A DNA stretch of 60,003 nucleotides from Pseudomonas putida. Its GTDB lineage: Bacteria > Pseudomonadota > Gammaproteobacteria > Pseudomonadales > Pseudomonadaceae. This document shows, piece by piece, positions 31,630-42,659 of this stretch. The DNA lies in assembly GCF_028682175.1 (NCBI RefSeq), contig NZ_JANHKS010000035.1:1-60003 (forward strand), given 5' to 3'. The notes under the pieces were generated by a model. It was not told the origin of the DNA and did no database searches. It was given only the letters and a program-made list of their open reading frames with translations. Every line of letters begins with the position of its first letter. Position 1 is the first letter of the stretch. The position numbers were made by a program, and so were the translations under genes.

Positions 31630-31734
31630 ATGGCGACTATGCTCAGTACCCGGCGGCCAGGTTTACCAGACCCATGCAGACCGGGTAATGAACTTAGCCA
31701 CACGAGCAATGCCATACCGGTACAGCTCGCCTGA
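31630..31734 (+). pseudogene. panD: Remnant of panD (aspartate 1-decarboxylase)
   Basis: Between panC and pgi, where pseudomonads such as P. aeruginosa carry panD, a 35-codon open frame ends in PGNELSHTSNAIPVQLA and a TGA (31681-31734). This nearly matches the C-terminal end of pseudomonad PanD. The preceding codons (from ATG 31630) do not encode the GS(C) self-cleavage site or the double-psi barrel, so most of the gene (about 126 codons in full) is deleted. The remnant cannot be active. No other panD is in this window. Confidence 0.75.
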
Positions 31735-31880
31735 GAAAGGCGGCCATGCATTAGATTGTGAGAAAAAGTACCGAGCAAAGGTAAAGTCAGGCGCAGACAT
31801 AAGCGCGTCCGGGGATTAGGCTTCGGACAGTCTGGCTTTCAATGTCCAAAGGCAGTTCAAGTTTAAGGAACCCCGTAGCG

Positions 31881-33545
31881 ATGGCGTACTACCGCACTCC
31901 TCATGACGTCACCACCCTGCCCGCCTGGCAGGCGCTCAACGACCACCGCAAGGCCATGCAGAATTTCAGCATGCGCGATGCGTTCAACGAAGACCCGCAG
32001 CGCTTCAACAACTTCACCCTCAGCAGCAGCGGGCTGTTCCTCGACTACTCGAAAAACCTGATCACCGCCGAGACCCGCCAGTTGCTGGTCAACCTGGCCA
32101 ACGAAGTGGGCCTCAAGGACGCCATCAAGGCGCAGTACGACGGCGAACTGGTCAACTCCTCCGAAGGTCGCCCGGCGCTGCACACCGCGCTGCGCCGTCC
32201 GGTGGGTGACAAGCTGATGGTCAACGGCGTCAACGTGATGCCCGAAGTGCACAAGGTGCTGAACCAGATCACCGACCTGGTGGGCCGCATTCACGACGGT
32301 CTGTGGCGTGGCTACACCGAAAAGCCAATCACTGACGTGGTCAACATCGGCATCGGTGGCTCGTTCCTTGGCCCTGAGCTGGTGTCCGAAGCGCTGTTGT
32401 CCTACGCGCAGAAAGGCGTTCGCTGTCATTACCTGGCGAACATCGACGGCACCGAGCTGCACGAACTGACCAGCAAGCTGCGCGCCGAAACCACGCTGTT
32501 CATCGTCTCGTCCAAGACCTTCTCGACCCTGGAAACCCTGAAGAACGCCACCGCCGCGCGCGCCTGGTACCTGGCCCAGGGCGGTTCGGAAGCCGAGCTG
32601 TATCGCCACTTCATCGCGGTATCGAGCAACAACGCCGCCGCTGTGGCCTTCGGTATCCGCGAAGAGAACATCTTCCCGATGTGGGACTGGGTCGGCGGTC
32701 GTTACTCGCTGTGGTCGGCCATCGGCCTGCCTATCGCGCTGGCGGTCGGCATGTCCAACTTCAAGGAACTGCTGTCCGGTGCCTACACCATGGACCAGCA
32801 CTTCCAGAACGCGCCGTTCGAACAGAACATGCCGACCCTGCTGGCGCTGTTGGGCGTCTGGTACGGCAACTTCTGGGGCGCGCAGAGCCACGCGATCCTG
32901 CCGTACGACCACTACCTGCGTAACATCACCAAGCACTTGCAACAGCTGGACATGGAATCCAACGGCAAGAGCGTTCGCCAGGACGGCGTGCCGGTCAAGA
33001 CCGACACCGGCCCTGTGATCTGGGGTGGCGTGGGTTGCAACGGCCAACATGCGTATCACCAGTTGCTGCACCAGGGCACCCAGTTGATCCCGGCCGATTT
33101 CATCGTGCCGATCGTCAGCTTCAACCCGGTCTCCGACCACCATCAGTGGCTGTACGCCAACTGCCTGTCCCAGAGCCAGGCGCTGATGCTGGGCAAGACC
33201 CGCGAAGAAGCCGAGGCCGAACTGCGCGCCAAGGGCATGTCCGAGGAAGAAGTGCAGCGCGTGGCGCCGCACAAGGTGATTCCGGGCAACCGTCCGAGCA
33301 ACACCATCGTCGTTGAACGTATCAGCCCTCGCCGTCTCGGCGCGCTGGTGGCGATGTATGAGCACAAGGTATTCGTGCAGAGCGTGATCTGGGGCACCAA
33401 CGCCTTCGACCAGTGGGGCGTGGAACTGGGCAAGGAACTGGGCAAAGGTGTCTACAGCCGCCTTGTCGGCACTGAAGAAACCGCCGCTGAAGATGCCTCG
33501 ACCCAAGGGCTCATCAACTACTTCCGCGGTCGTCACCGCGGCTGA
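31881..33545 (+). CDS. pgi: Glucose-6-phosphate isomerase
   Basis: Interconverts glucose-6-phosphate and fructose-6-phosphate; in pseudomonads it serves mainly gluconeogenesis and recycling into the Entner-Doudoroff pathway. The 554 residues include the PGI signatures NIGIGGSFLGPELV (about 155-168), SKTFSTLETLKN and GGRYSLWSAIGLP, and the C-terminal catalytic Lys region FVQSVIWGTNAFDQWGVELGK. ATG 31881 follows AAGGAA; the upstream in-frame ATG at 31842 lacks a site. A terminator follows. Confidence 0.97.
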   Translation: MAYYRTPHDVTTLPAWQALNDHRKAMQNFSMRDAFNEDPQRFNNFTLSSSGLFLDYSKNLITAETRQLLVNLANEVGLKDAIKAQYDGELVNSSEGRPALHTALRRPVGDKLMVNGVNVMPEVHKVLNQITDLVGRIHDGLWRGYTEKPITDVVNIGIGGSFLGPELVSEALLSYAQKGVRCHYLANIDGTELHELTSKLRAETTLFIVSSKTFSTLETLKNATAARAWYLAQGGSEAELYRHFIAVSSNNAAAVAFGIREENIFPMWDWVGGRYSLWSAIGLPIALAVGMSNFKELLSGAYTMDQHFQNAPFEQNMPTLLALLGVWYGNFWGAQSHAILPYDHYLRNITKHLQQLDMESNGKSVRQDGVPVKTDTGPVIWGGVGCNGQHAYHQLLHQGTQLIPADFIVPIVSFNPVSDHHQWLYANCLSQSQALMLGKTREEAEAELRAKGMSEEEVQRVAPHKVIPGNRPSNTIVVERISPRRLGALVAMYEHKVFVQSVIWGTNAFDQWGVELGKELGKGVYSRLVGTEETAAEDASTQGLINYFRGRHRG

Positions 33546-33568
33546 TCGAGCCTGATCGCTGTATCCGA

Positions 33569-33602
33569 AACCCGCCCCCTCGCAAGAGGCGGCGGGTTTT
33601 TT
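33569..33602 (+). terminator. Intrinsic terminator of pgi
   Basis: Stem AACCCGCC/GGCGGGTT (33569-33598) followed by further T residues. Confidence 0.88.
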
Positions 33603-33610
33603 ATTGGCTC

Positions 33611-33703
33611 CCGTAGCAGCACGGCTTGCCGGCGGGAGCGGCGGGTCAGTGACAGATACTTGTCTGACACGACGCTCCCGCTGGCAAGCCGTGCTGCTAC
33701 GGG
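33611..33703. repeat. REP palindrome pair, GTAGCAGCACGGCTTGCCGG family
   Basis: Two inverted arms (CCGTAGCAGCACGGCTTGCC and its complement with one change, CTGGCAAGCCGTGCTGCTAC) between pgi and acs. Confidence 0.9.
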
Positions 33704-33770
33704 ATGTGTACAGAGGCTGAACCCATGGGTTTTCGAACTACTCTGATGAGATGTCGCGGCTACACAACGC

Positions 33771-33784
33771 CACAAGAAAAGGAG
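33771..33784 (+). promoter_or_regulatory. A-rich Crc/Hfq-type motif overlapping the acs ribosome binding site
   Basis: CACAAGAAAAGGAG combines an A-rich repeat (AAGAAAAG) with the Shine-Dalgarno, 5 bp before the acs ATG. Such CA-type motifs at ribosome binding sites are the usual targets of Hfq-Crc repression in pseudomonads, which CrcZ (encoded in this window) relieves. The match is partial. Confidence 0.4.
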
Positions 33785-33789
33785 ACGCC

Positions 33790-35727
<1,938 letters not shown>

Positions 35728-35760
35728 CCCCCACCCCCAATTCGCGAGCAAGCACAGACC

Positions 35761-35854
35761 CTGTGGGAGCGAGCTTGCTCGCGAAGGGGCCGTAACGTCC
35801 GAACCTCCTCAAGCGGCTGCACGTCAGTCTTCGCGAGCAAGCTCGCTCCCACAG
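35761..35854. repeat. REP palindrome pair, CTGTGGGAGCGAGCTTGCTC family
   Basis: Inverted arms CTGTGGGAGCGAGCTTGCTC and its complement around a 50-bp centre. A fragment TTCGCGAGCAAGC (35741-35753) of the same family precedes it. Confidence 0.9.
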
Positions 35855-35875
35855 GTAATATTGCGATCACGCCCC

Positions 35876-36745
35876 ATGGAATTCATCCGCACACGCATCG
35901 AAACCCAGGTCATGAGCATGACCGGCCTCGCCCTTGGGCAGCTGGACATCGAGAACCCTAAGGGCGATCCCGGGCTGTTCGGGCCGCAGGCGGTGTGCTG
36001 GCAGGTGCATGGGGACTTTGCCAGCATGCTGGTCGGCGGCATCTGCGCCCTGATGCTGCAGATGCTCCACCCGCGAGTGCTGGCCGGGGTCTGGGACCAC
36101 TCCAATTTCCGTGAAGACATGCTCGGCCGGCTGCGGCGCACCGGGCAGTTCGTCTCGGGCACCACCTTCGGCTCGACCCACGACGCCAACCGGCTGATCG
36201 ACAAGGTGCGCGGCATTCATGCACAGATCAGCGGCACGGCGCCGGACGGCAGCCATTACAAGGCCGACGATCCGCAGCTGCTGACATGGGTGCATGTGGC
36301 CGAGGTCAGCAGCTTCATGGCGGCTCATCTGCGGTATCTGAATCCTGACCTTTCCCTTGATGAACAGGACAGGTACTACGCCGAGACCGCGCTGGTGGCC
36401 GAGCGTCTGGGTGCCCGGGATGTACCGCGATCCGCCTGTGCCATTGCCGATTACCTTGAACAGATGCGTCCGCAATTGCTGTGCGACGAACGTACCTTCG
36501 AGGTGCTGCACGTGCTTCGCCACGCCCCGGCCCCCAGCCGGATGGCCAGGCCCATGGGCAAGCTGATGATGCAGGCCGGCATCGAGCTGCTGCCGCAGTG
36601 GGCCAGCGCGATGTTCGGTATCGAGTTCAGTGCGTTCAGGCGCAGAATGATTCGAACGGGCATCAACCGCACGGCACCGGTATTGCGATGGGCCGTACGC
36701 AACGCATCGGTGCACCGTGCCAGGCGCAGGATGGGCGTGGTTTGA
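35876..36745 (+). CDS. Oxygenase MpaB-like (DUF2236) family protein
   Basis: 289-residue member of the DUF2236/ER-bound oxygenase mpaB family, which includes histidine-coordinated heme or metal proteins such as rubber oxygenases. Visible family features are VHGDFASMLVGGICALMLQMLHPRVLAGVWDHS (split near residues 43-77), RTGQFVSGTTFGS and the WVHVAEVSSFM block. The substrate is unknown. ATG 35876 is used; five codons upstream an alternative ATG lies close to the REP element. Confidence 0.82.
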   Translation: MEFIRTRIETQVMSMTGLALGQLDIENPKGDPGLFGPQAVCWQVHGDFASMLVGGICALMLQMLHPRVLAGVWDHSNFREDMLGRLRRTGQFVSGTTFGSTHDANRLIDKVRGIHAQISGTAPDGSHYKADDPQLLTWVHVAEVSSFMAAHLRYLNPDLSLDEQDRYYAETALVAERLGARDVPRSACAIADYLEQMRPQLLCDERTFEVLHVLRHAPAPSRMARPMGKLMMQAGIELLPQWASAMFGIEFSAFRRRMIRTGINRTAPVLRWAVRNASVHRARRRMGVV

Positions 36746-36834
36746 ATTTCCGTTGATGCCCATTCATGCCACCATAATCGTCTTCGCTTCAATCGGCCCA
36801 GCGCTCGAAACCTACAACAATGAGGATCCGCATC

Positions 36835-38013
<1,179 letters not shown>

Positions 38014-38037
38014 ATCCAATCCGCGAGGATTAAAGAC

Positions 38038-38130
38038 CTGTGGGAGTGAGCTTGCTCACGAAGAGGCCGGTACATCCACAACACTTCCGTGGCTGATACT
38101 CCGCCTTCGTGAGCAAGCTCACTCCCACAG
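38038..38130. repeat. REP palindrome pair, CTGTGGGAGTGAGCTTGCTC variant
   Basis: Inverted arms identical in layout to 35761-35854 but with GTGAGCTTGCTCAC replacing GCGAGCTTGCTCGC in both arms, so base pairing is retained. Confidence 0.9.
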
Positions 38131-38170
38131 GGTTCCTCATCTGCAGTTCGCCCAAGGCATGGGAATCAGC

Positions 38171-40924
38171 TCACTGCCACCCAAACTTCCTGACGTAGAA
38201 CCCCTTCACCGCCTGAGTCAGCCCCACATACGCCAGCAGAATCACCGGCAGGATGACGAAGTACAGCGGTGGCAATGCCTGCAACTTGAAGTAGTGCGCC
38301 AGCGGCCCCATCGGCAGGAAGATCCCGACGGCCATGATCACCCCTGTCATCACCATCAACGGCATCGCGGCCCGGCTTTGCAGGAACGGGATTTTCGGGG
38401 TGCGGATCATGTGCACGATCAGCGTCTGGGTCAGCAGTCCCACCACGAACCAGCCCGACTGGAACAGGGTTTGATGCTCCGGTGTATTGGCGCCGAACAC
38501 GTACCACATCACCGCAAAGGTGGTGATGTCGAAGATCGAGCTGATCGGCCCGAAGAACATCATGAAACGCCCCACGTCCGCAGGCTGCCAGCGTTGCGGT
38601 TTTTTCAGCAGTTCCTCGTCCACGTTATCGAACGGAATGGCGATCTGCGAAATGTCGTACAGCAGGTTCTGCACCAGCAGATGCATCGGCAGCATTGGCA
38701 GGAACGGGATGAACGCACTGGCCACCAGTACCGAGAACACGTTGCCGAAGTTGGAGCTGGCGGTCATCTTGATGTACTTGAGCATGTTGGCGAAGGTGCG
38801 ACGCCCTTCCAGCACGCCCTCCTCCAGCACCATCAGGCTTTTTTCCAGCAGGATGATGTCCGCCGCTTCCTTGGCGATGTCCACCGCGCTGTCCACTGAA
38901 ATCCCGATATCGGCGGTGCGCAGCGCTGGCGCGTCGTTGATGCCATCACCCATGAAGCCCACCACGTGGCCGTTGGCCTTGAGCAGCCGCACGATGCGTT
39001 CCTTGTGGGAAGGCGTCAGCTTGGCGAACACGTTGGTGGTTTCCACGGCCACAGCCAGCTCGGCATCGCTCATGCGTTCAACATCGCCCCCCAGCAACAG
39101 GCCCTGACGTTCCAGGCCCACTTCGCGGCAGATCTTGGCGGTGACGCGCTCGTTGTCGCCAGTCAGCACCTTGACCGCCACACCATGTTCGGCCAGTGCC
39201 TTGAGCGCAGGCGCGGTGCTTTCCTTGGGCGGATCGAGAAACGCCACGTAACCGATCAGGGTCAGGTCGCTTTCGTCGGCCAGACCATAGGTGTCCCGCC
39301 CGGCTTCCATTGCACGAGCGGCGACAGCGACGACACGCAAGCCTTCGTCGTTGAACTCGGCCGTGACCTGCACAATGCGCTCCAGCAGTTCAGGGGTCAG
39401 CGCTTCATCGACCTCGCCATGGCGCACGCGATTGCAGGCGCCAAGCACCTCTTCCAGGGCGCCCTTGCAGATCAGCAGATGCGGCTGGCCTTGCTCCTGA
39501 ACCACCACCGACATGCGCCGACGGGTGAAGTCGAACGGTACTTCATCGACCTTGCTGAACGCCGTACCGACTTGCAGCTCGCGATGAATTTCAACGTGTT
39601 CCAGCACCGCCACATCCAGCAGGTTTTTCAGGCCGGTCTGGTAGTAGCTGTTCAGGTAGGCCATTTCCAGCACGTCATCGGACTCATCGCCCCACACATC
39701 GACGTGGCGCGCCAGAAAGATCTTGTCCTGGGTCAGGGTGCCGGTCTTGTCGGTGCACAGCACGTCCATGGCGCCGAAGTTCTGGATCGCGTCCAGGCGT
39801 TTGACGATGACTTTCTTGCGCGACAGGAACACCGCGCCCTTGGCCAGCGTCGAGGTGACGATCATCGGCAGCATTTCCGGGGTCAGGCCTACGGCGATGG
39901 ACAGCGCGAACAGCAGTGCCTCCATCCAGTCACCCTTGGTGAAGCCATTGATGAACAGCACCAGCGGCGCCATGACGAACATGAAACGGATCAGCAGCCA
40001 ACTGACCTTGTTGACCCCGGCCTGAAACGAAGTCGGCGCGCGGTCGGTGGCGCTGACACGCTGGGCCAGGGCACCGAAGTACGTCTGGTTGCCGGTGGCC
40101 AGGATCACCCCGGTGGCGGCACCCGACACCACGTTGGTGCCCATGAACAGGATGTTTTCCAGGTCCAGCGGGTTGCCGGTGTCGACCTCCTGACGGCGGG
40201 AGAATTTTTCCACCGGCATTGATTCACCGGTCATGGCTGCCTGGCTGACGAACAGGTCCTTGGCGCTGAGCACGCGGCAGTCGGCGGGAATCATGTCACC
40301 GGCCGAAAGCACGATCAGATCGCCCGGCACCAACTGCTTGATCGGCAGTTCGACGCGGTGCTGTTTGCCGTTGGTGTGAGCGTCGCCCTGGGATGATTCG
40401 TGGTGACGCAGCACGGTCGCGGTGTTGCTGACCATGGCCTTGAGTGCATCGGCCGCCTGGTTGGAGCGGGTTTCCTGCCAGAAACGCAGCAGGGTCGAGA
40501 GCACCACCATGGAGAAAATCACGGTGGCGGCCTTCATGTCCTCGGTCAGCCAGGAAATGAACGCGAGCAGGGTCAGCAGCAGGTTGAACGGGTTTTTGTA
40601 GCAGTGCCACAGGTGCACCCACCATGGCAGCGGCTGCTCGTGTTCGACTTCGTTGAGGCCGTGCTGTTGACGCAGCTCAAGAGCCTGCTCTTCGGTCAGG
40701 CCGTCAGGATGGCTGCCCAGGCGGGAAAGCAATTCGGGCACTTCGCTCCCGGCGCCACGGGTCAGGGTCTGCGCCAAGGTTGGCGGCACTTCGCGGCTGA
40801 CCGTGGCATCGGTCAGGCTGTCGAGCATCGCCAGGCGGCGGAAATGCCGGGCAATGTGGCGAGTGCGCAGAAAGCCTGCGAAGAACTCTTTCAGGAGTGC
40901 GAACTTCAAATCGAAGAGTTTCAT
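38171..40924 (-). CDS. mgtA: Magnesium-translocating P-type ATPase
   Basis: P3B-type ATPase importing Mg2+ across the inner membrane. The 917 residues show the actuator TGES (MTGESMPVEKF), the phosphorylation site DKTGTLTQD (Asp near 390), the KGALEEVL nucleotide-binding region, the hinge GDGINDAPALRTADIG, and about ten membrane helices. It resembles MgtA/MgtB (about 900 residues). There is no mgtC in the window. The 5' leader of over 300 nt is highly structured (see 41114-41172), suggesting RNA-level control by Mg2+ or translation. Confidence 0.95.
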   Translation of the reverse strand: MKLFDLKFALLKEFFAGFLRTRHIARHFRRLAMLDSLTDATVSREVPPTLAQTLTRGAGSEVPELLSRLGSHPDGLTEEQALELRQQHGLNEVEHEQPLPWWVHLWHCYKNPFNLLLTLLAFISWLTEDMKAATVIFSMVVLSTLLRFWQETRSNQAADALKAMVSNTATVLRHHESSQGDAHTNGKQHRVELPIKQLVPGDLIVLSAGDMIPADCRVLSAKDLFVSQAAMTGESMPVEKFSRRQEVDTGNPLDLENILFMGTNVVSGAATGVILATGNQTYFGALAQRVSATDRAPTSFQAGVNKVSWLLIRFMFVMAPLVLFINGFTKGDWMEALLFALSIAVGLTPEMLPMIVTSTLAKGAVFLSRKKVIVKRLDAIQNFGAMDVLCTDKTGTLTQDKIFLARHVDVWGDESDDVLEMAYLNSYYQTGLKNLLDVAVLEHVEIHRELQVGTAFSKVDEVPFDFTRRRMSVVVQEQGQPHLLICKGALEEVLGACNRVRHGEVDEALTPELLERIVQVTAEFNDEGLRVVAVAARAMEAGRDTYGLADESDLTLIGYVAFLDPPKESTAPALKALAEHGVAVKVLTGDNERVTAKICREVGLERQGLLLGGDVERMSDAELAVAVETTNVFAKLTPSHKERIVRLLKANGHVVGFMGDGINDAPALRTADIGISVDSAVDIAKEAADIILLEKSLMVLEEGVLEGRRTFANMLKYIKMTASSNFGNVFSVLVASAFIPFLPMLPMHLLVQNLLYDISQIAIPFDNVDEELLKKPQRWQPADVGRFMMFFGPISSIFDITTFAVMWYVFGANTPEHQTLFQSGWFVVGLLTQTLIVHMIRTPKIPFLQSRAAMPLMVMTGVIMAVGIFLPMGPLAHYFKLQALPPLYFVILPVILLAYVGLTQAVKGFYVRKFGWQ

Positions 40925-41113
40925 GGTGTTGTCCCCTGGTCTAAAGGGCTACTACTCAAGAGACTCAGGCAGGCACGGCCGACCGCTCGCGCGCAGTTCA
41001 CAAGGAACGGCGCACGACAGGCTGACCCGCACGGCCAGAAAAGACCGCGCGCGTTCGTTACGCTATGAGGCGTCAGGGAAAGGACAGAAGCCCGGTCCGG
41101 TCGGACGGGGCGG

Positions 41114-41154
41114 CACTGCCGTTTCTCGCGTTTGTCGGCGAGATAACGGCAGTG
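41114..41154 (-). promoter_or_regulatory. mgtA leader hairpin B
   Basis: Arms CACTGCCGTT/AACGGCAGTG (10 bp, perfect) stacked on TCTCGC/GCGAGA with one bulged base. The arm at 41142-41154 is also the 3' arm of hairpin A in the transcript, so A and B cannot form together. Confidence 0.65.
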
Positions 41155-41172
41155 AAAAGACTGCGCGTTATC
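41142..41172 (-). promoter_or_regulatory. mgtA leader hairpin A, alternative to hairpin B
   Basis: In the mgtA transcript GATAACG-C-GCAGT pairs with ACTGC-CGTTATC around a CTTTTC loop (12 bp, one bulge). Its 5' arm contains the UAA stop of the upstream small ORF, so a terminating ribosome would block hairpin A and free the sequence for hairpin B. Confidence 0.6.
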
Positions 41173-41248
41173 TTGCCGAGGATTGGCCGGTCATCGAAAC
41201 CGGCTGACGTCTGTCACTCGAACAAGTACCCACTGTGGGTCTCCGCAT
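41168..41248 (-). CDS. Putative small upstream ORF in the mgtA leader
   Basis: A 26-codon ORF (starts MRRPTVGTCSS, ends TGQSSAR) lies in the mgtA leader and stops exactly within the 5' arm of hairpin A. Enteric mgtA leaders also carry a short proline-containing ORF, mgtL; this one has two prolines and four arginines but no sequence similarity. No clear Shine-Dalgarno is seen. Position rather than sequence is the argument. Confidence 0.35.
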   Translation of the reverse strand: MRRPTVGTCSSDRRQPVSMTGQSSAR

Positions 41249-41254
41249 CTGTTG

Positions 41255-41277
41255 AAAACGGGCGAAGAATACGCCCG
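41255..41277 (-). terminator. Terminator-like hairpin early in the mgtA leader
   Basis: On the minus strand a perfect 6-bp stem CGGGCG/CGCCCG with a 7-nt loop is followed by TTTT, 7 bp before the small ORF. On the plus strand the same stem is followed by GCTTTTT, so its direction is ambiguous. Confidence 0.4.
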
Positions 41278-41331
41278 GCTTTTTAGAGAGTAAACCGCTG
41301 TTACAGGTCTGCCAGGACAATTGCGCAGGGC

Positions 41332-41347
41332 TTCAGGAAAGGTTCAG
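41332..41347. promoter_or_regulatory. TTCAG direct repeat upstream of mgtA
   Basis: TTCAG (41332-41336) and GTTCAG (41342-41347) are spaced by 11 bp, the one-turn direct-repeat geometry of OmpR/PhoP-family response regulators. PhoP control of an mgtA gene would make sense, but the match and orientation are not decisive. Confidence 0.25.
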
Positions 41348-41363
41348 GAATGGCGCCAGGACC

Positions 41364-41453
41364 CGTAGGAGCGCGCTTGCCCGCGACGGCGATAAACCTG
41401 CGATGACGATGTTGTCTGACACACCGCCATCGCGGGCAAGCGCGCTCCTACAG
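41364..41453. repeat. REP palindrome pair, GTAGGAGCGCGCTTGCCCGC family
   Basis: Two inverted copies of GTAGGAGCGCGCTTGCCCGC about 50 bp apart, between the mgtA leader and the methyltransferase gene. Confidence 0.9.
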
Positions 41454-41531
41454 GCCATGTGTGGACCGCAACACCGGCAATAACCAAACTGCTAGAATGG
41501 CGCGCCTTATTCCTGCCCCAAGGCGCCGAGC

Positions 41532-42548
41532 ATGTCTTCCTTGAATCAGGCGCTCAGCGTCGCCCTCGACAACCGTCAATCTCTGCTCGCCGAGCTGCAC
41601 GCCCAAGGCACTGACTGCTATCGCCTGTTTCACGGCAGTCAGGAAGGCGCGGGCGGGCTGACCATCGACCGTTACGGCCCTCAGTTGCTGGTGCAGACCT
41701 TCCACAGCACCCTGGACCGCGAATCGCTGCTGGCCGCCCACGCTGCGATCAATGCCCGGCTGGGGCTGGACTTGATGCTGGTCTACAACGACCGCTCCCA
41801 GGGCAATTCGCGGATCGATCGTACAGACCCTGTCTATCAAGCCGACGATGCCGCGCTGGTCGATCTGGTCGGCCATGAGTGGGGCCTGAATTATCGCGTG
41901 CGCGGCCGCCATGCCGGGCAGGATCCGCTGTTGTTTCTGGACCTGCGCAACGCGCGCGGCTGGGTCAAGGACCACGCCAAAGGCAAGAGTGTGCTCAACC
42001 TGTTCGCCTACACCTGTGGCGTCGGCTTGAGTGCGGCGGCCAGTGGCGCCAGTGAGGTGTGCAACCTGGACTTCGCCGAGGGCAACCTGGCGGTGGGTCG
42101 GGAAAACGGCGAACTGAACCCGCAACTGCCAACCATGCAGTTCATCCAGTCGGATTACTTCCCGGCGATTCGCCAACTGGCCGGCTTGCCGATTGCGTCC
42201 CGTCGCGGTCAGAAACTACCCAGCTACACGCGCCTTGAGCAGCGCCAGTTCGACCTGGTGCTGCTCGATCCGCCCGCCTGGGCCAAGAGTGCGTTCGGCA
42301 CGGTCGACCTGCTGCGCGACTATCAGAGCCTGCTCAAGCCGGCGTTGCTGACCACAGCCGAGAACGGCGTGCTGATCTGCTGCAACAACCTGGCAAAGGT
42401 TTCCATGGACGACTGGCGCGATCAGGTCCTGCGCTGCGCCAGCAAGATTGGCCGGCCGGTCCGCGATTGCCAGGTGCTTACGCCGGGCGCCGACTTTCCG
42501 TCGCAGGACCAACAGCCGCCGCTCAAGACCTTGATCTTGCAACTCTGA
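41532..42548 (+). CDS. Class I SAM-dependent methyltransferase, RlmI-like
   Basis: 338-residue methyltransferase of the RlmI/RlmK (COG1092) group that modifies 23S rRNA cytosines or guanines. The SAM-binding motif I is VLNLFAYTCGVGLSAAASGA (about 154-173), the acidic motif II is CNLDFAEGNL, and the catalytic-type motif is LLLDPPAWAKS (about 242-252). The N-terminal part GGLTIDRYG resembles the RlmI central domain, but an obvious PUA domain is missing. The exact target is not known. Confidence 0.87.
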   Translation: MSSLNQALSVALDNRQSLLAELHAQGTDCYRLFHGSQEGAGGLTIDRYGPQLLVQTFHSTLDRESLLAAHAAINARLGLDLMLVYNDRSQGNSRIDRTDPVYQADDAALVDLVGHEWGLNYRVRGRHAGQDPLLFLDLRNARGWVKDHAKGKSVLNLFAYTCGVGLSAAASGASEVCNLDFAEGNLAVGRENGELNPQLPTMQFIQSDYFPAIRQLAGLPIASRRGQKLPSYTRLEQRQFDLVLLDPPAWAKSAFGTVDLLRDYQSLLKPALLTTAENGVLICCNNLAKVSMDDWRDQVLRCASKIGRPVRDCQVLTPGADFPSQDQQPPLKTLILQL

Positions 42549-42659
42549 GCACTCACAAGCCGCGAGGAAATTTCCCACAAGGTTTGAGGGTGTAGCGTCT
42601 GGAACCAGATTGGCGTGCCATACTCAAAGGCACCTCATATCGAGAGAGTTGGCGACTAC

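Noticed and set aside
41065..41286. Plus-strand frame across the mgtA leader
   Set aside because: It spans the leader hairpins, has no ribosome binding site, and its composition fits structured non-coding RNA on the other strand.
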